Positions 1 through 5,358 of a stretch of 6,560 bases of DNA are shown here, one piece after another. Each line of letters opens with the position of its first letter. Within the stretch, counting starts at the first letter, position 1. The notes beneath the pieces were generated by a model. It did not search any database and was not told the origin of the DNA. It saw only the letters and a program-made list of their open reading frames with translations. Source of the stretch: Calditrichota bacterium (lineage in GTDB: Bacteria > Zixibacteria > MSB-5A5 > GN15 > FEB-12); assembly GCA_030641085.1 (NCBI GenBank), contig DAOWIC010000130.1:1-6560 (forward strand), read 5' to 3'. Both the position numbers and the translations under genes were made by a program.

Positions 1-673
1 GCAGGCGTTTTACGATCCGAGCTATATCGAACGCGAGAGAGATGCGGTCAGGATTCACAAGCAAGCTATCGACGGTATTGCCGACCGCGCCTTTCACGGT
101 CCGTTCGGCGATCTCTGCGCGGGAAGTTTCGACACCCTGGTGCGCGATCTCGCCCGCAAAAGATTCGACGAGGCGGTGAGCATGGCGCGTGATCTTGATA
201 TCGAGCGAATCGTGCTGCACCACGGCTATGTCCCCGGCACCAGTCGGCCGAGCGGATGGCTGGCGCGCTCGACCCTGTTCTGGCGCGACTTTCTCGACAG
301 TACTCCGGAGACGATGCATTTCCACCTGGAGAATGTCCTCGAGCGCGATCCGAGTCTGCTATTCGCTGTGATAGCCGCGGTTGGTGATCCACGTCTCGAT
401 ATTTGCCTCGATATCGGTCATGCCCACTGCCACTCTACCCTGGGCGTCGTGAAATGGATTGAAGAGTTGGGCAACCGCATCGGCTATGTGCATCTTCATG
501 ACAATCATGGTGAATCGGACGAGCACCTGGGACTGGGCGAAGGCACGATTGAGATGGTAGATGTCTGCCATGCCCTCAATGAGTACGCACCGGAGGCTAC
601 CTGGGGGCTGGAGGTGGCATTTGAGAAGATGACGGAGTCAATCGACTGGTTGGCCAATCACGGCTTTATTTGA
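1..673 (+). CDS. Sugar phosphate isomerase/epimerase-like TIM-barrel protein (3' part, start outside window)
   Basis: The reading frame is open from the first in-frame codon at position 2 to the TGA at 671-673, giving 223 visible residues, so the gene enters from the left edge. The GTG at 140 lies mid-domain and is not the start. The fragment has the pattern of the xylose-isomerase-like / AP endonuclease family 2 barrel (PF01261). Counting from the first visible residue, it shows an HH pair at 73-74, HLENV with Glu110, DIGHAH with Asp137 and His140, HLHDNHG with His166 and Asp167, His175, and a C-terminal GLEV with Glu204. These are the usual places of the divalent-metal ligands (Glu, Asp, His, Glu). 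Family members isomerise or epimerise sugars or cyclitols, or cleave abasic DNA; the substrate cannot be told from sequence. The protein is probably cytosolic. Its stop lies 7 bases from the convergent LigT-like gene. The family call is firm; the exact reaction is unknown. Confidence 0.88.
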   Translation, partial: QAFYDPSYIERERDAVRIHKQAIDGIADRAFHGPFGDLCAGSFDTLVRDLARKRFDEAVSMARDLDIERIVLHHGYVPGTSRPSGWLARSTLFWRDFLDSTPETMHFHLENVLERDPSLLFAVIAAVGDPRLDICLDIGHAHCHSTLGVVKWIEELGNRIGYVHLHDNHGESDEHLGLGEGTIEMVDVCHALNEYAPEATWGLEVAFEKMTESIDWLANHGFI

Positions 674-680
674 CCAACCG

Positions 681-1205
681 TCACCGGTTCAGCGTTACCC
701 GCTCAATGCTCTCGACACGACAGCCGTCATAATCCGCGATATCCACCGATGTAAGGCGCCCCGCTATCTGAAAATCCATCGCGTTCAGTTCATCGGCCAG
801 GGCTTTGCACTTTTCGGCGCTGTCGTTAAAGCCGACGGTCATATGCGGGATGAAATTCAGATCCATGCGCAGCGATCCGACCAGACATCTGGTATACAAT
901 CGGTCGTGGAGCTTGACTATCTCACTGAAACCCTCATCCGGCACAAGAAAGATGTGCCAGCCGCCTTTGTCGCGGTAAGGCACAACGGTTGCGCAGCGAT
1001 TAACAAACGAAATGACCGGCCGCTGTTGGACAATCGGACGAACATGGTCGATAAACTTGTCGCGTTCCACAGTATCGGTTGGAAAAACCAGCGTGAAGTG
1101 TGGCCCGAGCAGGCTGTAATTGCTGTCCTGCTCGTACCGGAACCGCTGAATCCAATCCATGTCATCCGGTTCAAGCTCCGGATATGATATTGCGATCAGG
1201 CTCAT
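681..1205 (-). CDS. 2'-5' RNA ligase / LigT-like 2H phosphoesterase family protein
   Basis: This is a 174-residue protein with the two HxTx signatures that define the 2H phosphoesterase superfamily. They are HFTL at residues 36-39 (context GPHFTLVF) and HMTV at 121-124 (context IPHMTVGF), separated by about 85 residues as expected for the two-lobed fold. The two histidines are the catalytic residues. Family members hydrolyse or ligate 2'-5' phosphodiester or cyclic phosphate bonds in RNA or nucleotides; the substrate here is unknown. No signal peptide is seen, so it is likely cytosolic. The ATG at 1203-1205 is preceded by a purine-rich ribosome site (GGAGGAAGGGGGG at 1211-1223), which fixes the start. 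It is the last of four minus-strand genes, 50 bases after the methyltransferase, and ends convergently with the isomerase gene. The protein is short but complete for the family. Confidence 0.85.
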   Translation of the reverse strand: MSLIAISYPELEPDDMDWIQRFRYEQDSNYSLLGPHFTLVFPTDTVERDKFIDHVRPIVQQRPVISFVNRCATVVPYRDKGGWHIFLVPDEGFSEIVKLHDRLYTRCLVGSLRMDLNFIPHMTVGFNDSAEKCKALADELNAMDFQIAGRLTSVDIADYDGCRVESIERVTLNR

Positions 1206-1255
1206 TAAATCCCCCCTTCCTCCGCAGTCCAGAAATCAATTCAGCAACCCGCACC

Positions 1256-1945
1256 TTATGCCACCACGTATTTGAGCAGCCACCGGCGCAGGGGATGATT
1301 TTCGTGGTACTCTATTTGACTTCCGCGTGGAGACACGACCGCATATAGTTCCTGCTCCGAAGGAAAGTTCTTCACTACAAAATACTGCTTGCCGTTAGGC
1401 AGAGTGCGCGGGTGGATGTAGTTTCCCTCATCATCGTAATAGGAGTCGGGCATTATCAAGCTATCTTTCGGCGTCATATCGAGCATGATCACTGTCGCAC
1501 CCGGTACAAGGTGCGTGTGAAGCCGATCGAGAAATCCCGGTATCAATGATTTCGGCATATGCGACCACCAGTCGGCGGCAAAGACAACCTGAAATGGGCC
1601 ATCCTCCGGACCGATAAAGTCGCTCAACCGATATGCGTTGGCCACCCTGAACTCAACATGCGGGCTTTCGTACGTTTTGGCAAGGGCGAGATCAATCGAC
1701 GAACGATGTGTATCGGTCGCCAGTACCGAGCCGGCTCGCTTGACCAGAACCTGAGTCCAGTTGCCGGTTCCGCAGGCGAGTTCGAGAATACGTTTGCCGA
1801 CGAGATCTACTTCGATAAGATCAATGATCGGACCGAGCAGCGCCTCCATAGACGCATTGTCCGTATAGCTCATATAGTCGTCGTGCCACGGAGCGCAATC
1901 GCGGTAATAGGCGTGCATCTGACGAATCAGATCATCGGCGCTCAT
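1256..1945 (-). CDS. Class I SAM-dependent methyltransferase
   Basis: This is a 229-residue protein with a Rossmann-type methyltransferase core. Motif I is ILELACGTGNW at residues 53-63 (the AdoMet-binding glycine loop). The acidic residue ending strand 2 is in ATDTH (Asp79). A VVFAADWWSHMP segment at 120-131 corresponds to motif IV, and LVPGATVIMLD at 146-156 to the following strand. The N-terminal 50 residues (YYRDCAPWHDDYM) resemble the lid seen in small-molecule methyltransferases. The substrate is unknown. The ATG at 1943-1945 is chosen because GGAGG at 1950-1954 sits just before it. The open frame extends to 2098, but that stretch overlaps the lipoprotein gene and is not protein-like. 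The gene lies 40 bases after the lipoprotein stop and 50 bases before the LigT-like gene, suggesting co-transcription. Confidence 0.9.
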   Translation of the reverse strand: MSADDLIRQMHAYYRDCAPWHDDYMSYTDNASMEALLGPIIDLIEVDLVGKRILELACGTGNWTQVLVKRAGSVLATDTHRSSIDLALAKTYESPHVEFRVANAYRLSDFIGPEDGPFQVVFAADWWSHMPKSLIPGFLDRLHTHLVPGATVIMLDMTPKDSLIMPDSYYDDEGNYIHPRTLPNGKQYFVVKNFPSEQELYAVVSPRGSQIEYHENHPLRRWLLKYVVA

Positions 1946-1955
1946 ATGTCCTCCA

Positions 1956-1982
1956 GCCGGAATGAGTATAAATACATCCGGC
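1956..1982 (-). other. Imperfect hairpin before the methyltransferase ribosome site
   Basis: GCCGGA at 1956-1961 is the exact reverse complement of TCCGGC at 1977-1982. A further TG/CA pair follows after one bulged base, and the interior is A/T-rich. On the minus strand the hairpin falls between the lipoprotein stop (1986) and the GGAGG of the methyltransferase (1950-1954). It has no U-tract, so it is not a normal terminator. It might stabilise the upstream message or tune translation, but it may also be chance. Confidence 0.3.
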
Positions 1983-1985
1983 CGT

Positions 1986-2615
1986 TTAATCTTCCGGATA
2001 TTCGCAGGCCGGGTTGGCGTAGGAGCTGTCGTTGAGCGTCTGCAGCCAGGCGAAAAGCTGCGTGGCTGCGTCGGAGAGGTTCTTCTGGGCCCAGTCACCG
2101 GCTTCGTAAACTAAAACCGGATAGTATTTGGACGCCCTGCTATCGACGACGTAGGCGCTATACAACTGCCCCCCGGCGTCATTGCAGCGATTAACTCGCT
2201 CCGAAAGGGCACCCTCGGCGGCCGGTTTTATTTGCTGATACATCTCGCCCAGAGTTTCGAGCGTGACCGAATCGACCAGCACCGAATTGTGGCTGTATTT
2301 CTCAAGAAGCTGCTGTTCCATGAAGAAGCCGTTGTTGCCCGGGTTCCAGTACTGATCGCTGTGGTCATAGGTGTAGACATATCCCTGACTATCGACATAG
2401 AGACCACGGCAGACATACCCCCAGGCGTAGTTGACATGCGAAATTTCAAACAGGATCGCCTGGCTTATCTCCGCTGTTACGGGCGGATTCTCGACCGGGT
2501 CGTTGGTCCCTGCAAGGTCCGGATCGCTCCCGGCGCCGCTGTCACAGGATAAAAGCAGCGAACCCGCCAGAATCATAACAATCAGCAGAGATCGGCTTAT
2601 ATGAAATTGATACAT
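1986..2615 (-). CDS. Secreted lipoprotein of unknown function
   Basis: This is a 209-residue protein with a signal peptide of the lipoprotein type. It has a short basic head (HISR), a hydrophobic stretch at residues 10-22, and the lipobox LLSC with the lipidated cysteine at residue 24. The mature protein starts CDSGAG, followed by a low-complexity D/P/N linker to about residue 46, so it is probably tethered to a membrane and faces the periplasm or outside. Asp at +2 would favour the inner membrane by the E. coli rule, which may not hold here. The remainder is soluble, rich in Tyr and aromatic residues (ISHVNYAWGYVCRG, GYVYTYD), and has three further cysteines (69, 144, 204). The ATG at 2613-2615 is preferred over the ATG at 2628-2630 because GGAGGG (2623-2628) lies 7 bases before it and would be inside the longer form. 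I do not recognise the family and assign no function. Confidence 0.8.
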   Translation of the reverse strand: MYQFHISRSLLIVMILAGSLLLSCDSGAGSDPDLAGTNDPVENPPVTAEISQAILFEISHVNYAWGYVCRGLYVDSQGYVYTYDHSDQYWNPGNNGFFMEQQLLEKYSHNSVLVDSVTLETLGEMYQQIKPAAEGALSERVNRCNDAGGQLYSAYVVDSRASKYYPVLVYEAGDWAQKNLSDAATQLFAWLQTLNDSSYANPACEYPED

Positions 2616-2650
2616 CTTATTACCCTCCAATGAGATCGGGTGCTTACATT

Positions 2651-2679
2651 ACTATAATAAACATGGCCCATACAGTCAG
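2651..2679 (-). promoter_or_regulatory. Possible sigma70-type promoter for the lipoprotein gene
   Basis: Read on the minus strand, CTGACT (2674-2679, four of six bases of TTGACA) is followed after exactly 17 bases by TATAGT (2651-2656, five of six of TATAAT). Transcription would start near 2644, about 30 bases before the lipoprotein start codon. If real, the lipoprotein, methyltransferase and LigT-like genes could be expressed separately from the first gene of the unit. The evidence is sequence resemblance only, in an A/T-rich gap. Confidence 0.3.
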
Positions 2680-2682
2680 TGC

Positions 2683-3045
2683 TTATCGCTGGTCGACCTG
2701 CCGCACTTCTTCTATTACCGATGTACCGGTGATTTCTTCCGCTGTAAAATCGGTCCAGCTCTCAAAAAGCCGATATCGCCCGTCGGGCAGTATTTCCGGC
2801 ACGGAAATACAGCTCCCCCAACGAAAATCGCCGTCGATATTGAGATATAGCCAGCGCATATCCAGCGACCCGTCCGGCTTGACATCGGCCACCAGCGTGC
2901 CGATCCGAATCCGCCCGCCCTCGAACGTTCCCCAGACTGTGTTTTCCTTCTGGAGGTAGCTGAATAGTGTTTCGCGGGTGAGATCACCGTCATCGTAATT
3001 GACCAGACCGACAAACCGCCGGCCGTCATAATTGTAATCAGTCAT
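2683..3045 (-). CDS. Small conserved protein of the family often labelled 'n-acetylglutamate synthase'
   Basis: This is a 120-residue protein matching, from memory, a widespread bacterial family of about 100-120 residues often annotated 'n-acetylglutamate synthase'. Recognisable family signatures are GRRFVG near the start, ETLFSYLQKENTVWGTFEGG at 26-44, the IGTL/DGSLDMRW segment at 48-65, CISVPEILPDGRYRL at 79-93, and the terminal SVIEEV at 109-114. The protein has no GNAT acetyltransferase motif that I can see, so the common name is probably a misannotation. The alternating hydrophobic pattern suggests an all-beta fold. The ATG at 3043-3045 is chosen because a GAGGA site lies directly upstream and the family starts here; the longer frame to 3108 would add 21 unrelated residues. 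It is the first gene of the minus-strand unit, 67 bases before the lipoprotein. Function unknown. Confidence 0.82.
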   Translation of the reverse strand: MTDYNYDGRRFVGLVNYDDGDLTRETLFSYLQKENTVWGTFEGGRIRIGTLVADVKPDGSLDMRWLYLNIDGDFRWGSCISVPEILPDGRYRLFESWTDFTAEEITGTSVIEEVRQVDQR

Positions 3046-3079
3046 TAGGTCCTCATTAGTCGGGATTGAATCCGATCTC

Positions 3080-3108
3080 ATAATAGGCTCAAGCCGGTTC
3101 GGCAACAA
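3080..3108 (-). promoter_or_regulatory. Possible sigma70-type promoter for the minus-strand gene unit
   Basis: Read on the minus strand, TTGTTG (3103-3108) is followed after exactly 17 bases by TATTAT (3080-3085, five of six of TATAAT). Transcription would begin near 3073, leaving a leader of about 28 bases with the GAGGA ribosome site of the first gene. The -10 box is good and the -35 box is weak. Position and orientation fit, but the call rests on motif resemblance only. Confidence 0.35.
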
Positions 3109-3254
3109 TCTTTTTTGGCTGCCCCAAAATTGAACAATCGGTCAAAAGAGGGCAAAAATCACCTTAATTTGTCGCGGGTGAGAATGGCTACTATTCTACG
3201 TAAGATTATAGTGTATGACCCACACAAACCCGTCCCATGAGGTACAACGGAGGT

Positions 3255-3412
3255 CGGGGGCGCGAAGTAAGTCATTGTCAATTAGCCCATTGCAACTCTC
3301 CGGCACGTTTGACATCTCACGGCAGCGATATTGCATTTTGGATAATACGATCCAGTAGAAAACGATGACGCAAAGGTGCTACGGCAGGTTGGGGTCAACC
3401 ACCGGGGGCGCG
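3255..3412. repeat. G/C-rich 10-base direct repeat, two copies
   Basis: CGGGGGCGCG occurs at 3255-3264 and again at 3403-3412, each followed by a (G)AAG. Both copies lie in the leader or promoter region of the pilin genes, 148 bases apart. The second copy forms the 3' edge of the structured leader. They could be the tails of two related RNA elements, operator half-sites, or chance in a G-rich stretch. The flanks beyond the repeat do not align convincingly. Confidence 0.4.
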
Positions 3413-3415
3413 GAA
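3318..3415 (+). promoter_or_regulatory. Candidate cyclic-di-GMP class I (GEMM-I)-like riboswitch leader
   Basis: The 3' half follows the GEMM-I order. GACGCAAAG (3367-3375) matches the conserved aptamer strand exactly. It is followed by ACGG (3381-3384), a hairpin GGTTG/CAACC (3387-3391 with 3396-3400), then CCGGG and a GGCGC-GGAAG tail. CGG 3382-3384 can pair with CCG 3402-3404. The 5' half is less good. CACGGCA at 3318-3324 can pair through GGCA with TGCT 3377-3380, but about 40 bases lie between GGCA and GACGC, more than usual. The hairpin there (TGGAT 3339-3343 with ATCCA 3350-3354) does not carry the expected GNRA loop. The element would sit about 40 bases before the PilW-like start, where a downstream hairpin flanks the ribosome site. 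Known members of this class often precede pilin and cytochrome genes. Treat it as a hypothesis. Confidence 0.28.
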
Positions 3416-3453
3416 GAAAACTGAGAATAGCGCTCAGGCGAGGGACACTGGCT

Positions 3454-4029
3454 ATGAAACTTTTCAGATCCAAACGAATCCGAAACGAGCGGGGTTTTTC
3501 ACTGATTGAGGTGATGATGGCCGCTATGATTACCGGCATTATCACTACCGCCGCGACTCGCTTCTTTGCCGATATCAATCAGAATGCCGAGGCCCAGTAT
3601 GAAATATCGGAGATCCAGCATATGTGCCGGGTCTGCCTGGACGACATCAAGAAGAACCTGCGCATGGCCGGATACCTGCTTGATGACGATCACCCGGCGT
3701 ATGCCGTTGAGGCCGACACGTTGATGGTCTTTTACCGGGATACCCAGCCGGTCGATACTATCCGCTATTTCCTGCAGCCTTATGCCAGCGACGACGTCCA
3801 GGATGAAGAGGCCAGAGAGATTTACAGGCTGATGAAGAAGTTAAACAGCCAGAATGCCAGCGCCTATGCCGACTTCATCACCGCCATCAATTTTGTGCCG
3901 ATCGACTCGGCAAATATGGTAGTAACTATCTCGGCCGAGACCGAACGTCCGGACGAGACCTTTCCGCTGAACGGCGGTTACCGGGAATTCTCCCTTGGTG
4001 ATCGAATCCATATGAGAAACATGAGATAA
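3454..4029 (+). CDS. PilW-like type IV minor pilin (prepilin-type N-terminal cleavage/methylation domain)
   Basis: This is a 191-residue prepilin with a short basic leader ending RNERG and the class III signal G|FSLIEV. Cleavage is predicted after Gly14, leaving Phe15 at +1 for N-methylation and Glu19 at +5, both needed for standard pilin assembly. A hydrophobic helix follows (residues 15-38). After it come a DIKKNLRMAGY segment (64-74) and a DTLMVFY strand (88-94), both typical of PilW-type minor pilins that prime pilus assembly. The mature domain is acidic. The ATG at 3454 has GAGGG at 3440-3444; a frame-extended GTG at 3376 would give an unusually long leader without a ribosome site and is rejected. 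It is followed after 14 bases by the PilX-like gene, so the two are co-transcribed. The other usual cluster members (PilV, FimU/GspH, PilE, PilY1) are not next to it. Confidence 0.85.
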   Translation: MKLFRSKRIRNERGFSLIEVMMAAMITGIITTAATRFFADINQNAEAQYEISEIQHMCRVCLDDIKKNLRMAGYLLDDDHPAYAVEADTLMVFYRDTQPVDTIRYFLQPYASDDVQDEEAREIYRLMKKLNSQNASAYADFITAINFVPIDSANMVVTISAETERPDETFPLNGGYREFSLGDRIHMRNMR

Positions 4030-4043
4030 TCGGGGAATATGAG

Positions 4044-5216
4044 ATGAGTAAGAGGGTAACGAATAATCGCGGTGTCGCCCTTCTGGCAGTCCTGGCTCTG
4101 ATGGGTATGCTTAGTTTGGTGGCGATCATGGCCGTTGATCGGGCCAACACCGATATCGATCTCACCTTTAATCAGTTACACCAGGAGTCGGCGTTTTACG
4201 TAGCCGAGGCCGGATTGAATCGCGCTTTCCGCCAGCTTAACGACGATAATGAATGGCGCACCGGCTACTCCAACGAGTCGTTCGGAAACGGCGCCTACTG
4301 GGTGCTGATCATAGACTCCAACAGCCAGGCGGGGCTTGATGATACGCTGATCGTTCGTGCCACGGCGACAGTTCACGGCTCTACGTCCAACCTCGAGGCT
4401 ATCGTCGTCCCCAACTACACCAATCCGTTCTCTTTTGCCCTGTTCGGCGACAGCACGGTGTCGGTCATCAACCAAACCTGCACCGATTCATATAATTCCG
4501 ACTCGGGGTCATACATAGAGACGAGTACCGATACCTCCGGCGATGTTGGCTCCAACGGTACGATATTTGTCGACAATGTCGCCACGATCGGCGGCGATGT
4601 GGTCAGTGCCCTTGACACCGGTATTACGATCAGTTGGACATCGTCCGTGTCCGGCGACACTATCACCGGCGCCGATCCTCGCGAAGTCGAAATCGTCCCG
4701 CAGGAGGAGTTTGACTGGGCCGAAACGGTCAATAACGCGCCATCCGGTTTCTCCGGGGCCAACTTTGACTATGACCCGGACACCCACGAGTTGCAGGTCT
4801 CCCAGTGGGGTAGTCTGACCCTCTCCAGCGGCGTCTACTATTTCTCGGATATTTATCTTGAAAACGCCGCCAGTATAGACCTCGTTGAAGGAGCCTCGGT
4901 GGTAATCTATATGACCGGTGATATCAATTTGGAGAACATTACCTCGATAAATAACGGCGGTTCACCGGCCGACCTTGTCATCTACTCCCAGGGAGACAGT
5001 TTCACGTTGTCCAACGACACCAAGTTCTATGGTTCCTTTTACGGCCCTGATGCTATTTTCTATGTGGAGAACAATACCGATCTGTATGGCTCGGTGGTCG
5101 CGGACGCGATTGTTATTGAGAATCAGGCCTGTTTCCACTATGACCGCGATCTGCGCGATTTCTCCCGGAGGTCATACGACGGCAGTATGAGCATGCCGGG
5201 GTGGAAGGAATTGTGA
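4044..5216 (+). CDS. PilX-like minor pilin with large extracellular beta-rich domain (DUF7305-like)
   Basis: This is a 390-residue protein. The N-terminus is prepilin-like: a basic leader MSKRVTNNRG, predicted cleavage after Gly10, then a hydrophobic helix from Val11 to about residue 31. Position +5 is Ala15, not Glu, as in PilX and GspK-type tip subunits. The segment AFYVAEAGLNRAF (50-62) is the hallmark of the PilX N-terminal family. From about residue 130 the protein is Ser/Thr/Asp/Asn-rich and beta-repetitive. Its last third (GVYYFSDIYL, VIYMTGDINL, GSFYGPDAIFYVENNTDLYGSVV, CFHYD at 363-367) resembles the DUF7305 domain attached to such proteins. Two cysteines, 146 and 363, could form a disulfide. 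It probably sits at the pilus tip or surface and may bind a surface or partner. The ATG at 4044 has GGGG at 4032-4035. It forms an operon with the PilW-like gene, and terminators follow it. Confidence 0.83.
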   Translation: MSKRVTNNRGVALLAVLALMGMLSLVAIMAVDRANTDIDLTFNQLHQESAFYVAEAGLNRAFRQLNDDNEWRTGYSNESFGNGAYWVLIIDSNSQAGLDDTLIVRATATVHGSTSNLEAIVVPNYTNPFSFALFGDSTVSVINQTCTDSYNSDSGSYIETSTDTSGDVGSNGTIFVDNVATIGGDVVSALDTGITISWTSSVSGDTITGADPREVEIVPQEEFDWAETVNNAPSGFSGANFDYDPDTHELQVSQWGSLTLSSGVYYFSDIYLENAASIDLVEGASVVIYMTGDINLENITSINNGGSPADLVIYSQGDSFTLSNDTKFYGSFYGPDAIFYVENNTDLYGSVVADAIVIENQACFHYDRDLRDFSRRSYDGSMSMPGWKEL

Positions 5217-5242
5217 TCTGATTTCAGATAATCCCTGAGGAT

Positions 5243-5261
5243 GCTTCACAACGAGTGAAGC
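5243..5261. repeat. Perfect 7-base-pair inverted repeat after the PilX-like gene
   Basis: GCTTCAC (5243-5249) and GTGAAGC (5255-5261) pair perfectly around the loop AACGA. It lies 27 bases after the PilX-like stop and about 20 bases before the terminator. There is no U-tract, so it is not itself a terminator. It could protect the 3' end of the pilin message or help termination. A smaller hairpin, ATCTG/CAGAT at 5216-5229, overlaps the stop codon. Confidence 0.5.
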
Positions 5262-5280
5262 GGAAGAACAGATAGCCCTT

Positions 5281-5331
5281 AACGAAAGTGGCCGCGATGG
5301 CACCCTCTGCTCATCACGGCCGCTTCGTTTT
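5281..5331 (+). terminator. Intrinsic terminator for the pilin genes, possibly bidirectional
   Basis: A long near-perfect stem runs from AACGAA at 5281 to TTCGTT ending at 5329. In it GGCCG (5290-5294) pairs with CGGCC, and an inner GATG pairs with CATC after one mismatch, closing a loop of about 12 bases. On the plus strand it runs into TTTT at 5328-5331. On the minus strand the 3' end is less U-rich, so it would be a weaker terminator for the cytochrome gene. Confidence 0.75.
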
Positions 5332-5333
5332 AT

Positions 5334-5358
5334 GCCGGCAGTGGGCCGGCTATTTTTT
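5334..5358 (+). terminator. Second intrinsic terminator, overlapping the cytochrome C-terminus
   Basis: GCCGGC (5334-5339) pairs with GCCGGC (5345-5350) around a 5-base loop and is followed by TATTTTTT at 5351-5358, a textbook plus-strand terminator. The T-run is also the complement of the two terminal Lys codons of the convergent cytochrome gene, so coding sequence doubles as the U-tract. It would catch plus-strand read-through before it becomes antisense to the cytochrome. Confidence 0.72.

Larger units (their letters stand above)
3046..3453. other. Divergent intergenic region (408 bases, no protein gene)
   Basis: This stretch separates the leftward unit (first start codon at 3045) from the rightward pilin genes (start at 3454). 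No frame in it combines a start codon, ribosome site and protein-like composition. It contains a probable minus-strand promoter at 3080-3108, a 10-base G/C-rich direct repeat (3255-3264 and 3403-3412), and a structured leader at about 3318-3415. A short hairpin next to the pilin ribosome site (CTGAG 3421-3425 with CTCAG 3433-3437) is also present. A consensus-like GGAGGT at 3249-3254 has no start codon at useful distance. No convincing plus-strand promoter was found. Confidence 0.7.

Noticed and set aside
676..689. Hairpin AACCG/CGGTT spanning the two convergent stop codons of the isomerase and LigT-like genes, considered as a shared terminator.
   Set aside because: Only 5 base pairs, and neither strand has a U-tract after it.
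1946..2098. N-terminal extension of the methyltransferase frame by 51 residues.
   Set aside because: Pro/Thr/Arg-rich translation of the opposite frame of the lipoprotein gene. The ATG at 1945 has an adjacent GGAGG.
2972..3183. Direct repeat TCGCGGGTGAGA at 2972-2983 and 3172-3183.
   Set aside because: One copy is inside the coding sequence of the small conserved protein, the flanks do not match, and there is no symmetry. Probably chance.
3309..3346. Perfect TTGACA (3309-3314) and GATAAT (3341-3346), considered as the pilin promoter.
   Set aside because: They are 26 bases apart, far from the 16-18 needed, and no acceptable -10 box lies at 17 bases. Starting here would also cut through the candidate leader structure.
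3237..3365. A 42-codon plus-strand open frame starting at the ATG at 3237.
   Set aside because: No ribosome site, composition unlike a protein, and it overlaps the structured leader region.
3376..3453. N-terminal extension of the PilW-like protein to a GTG at 3376.
   Set aside because: It would give a 40-residue Arg-rich leader with no ribosome site. The ATG at 3454 has GAGGG and gives a normal 14-residue prepilin leader.
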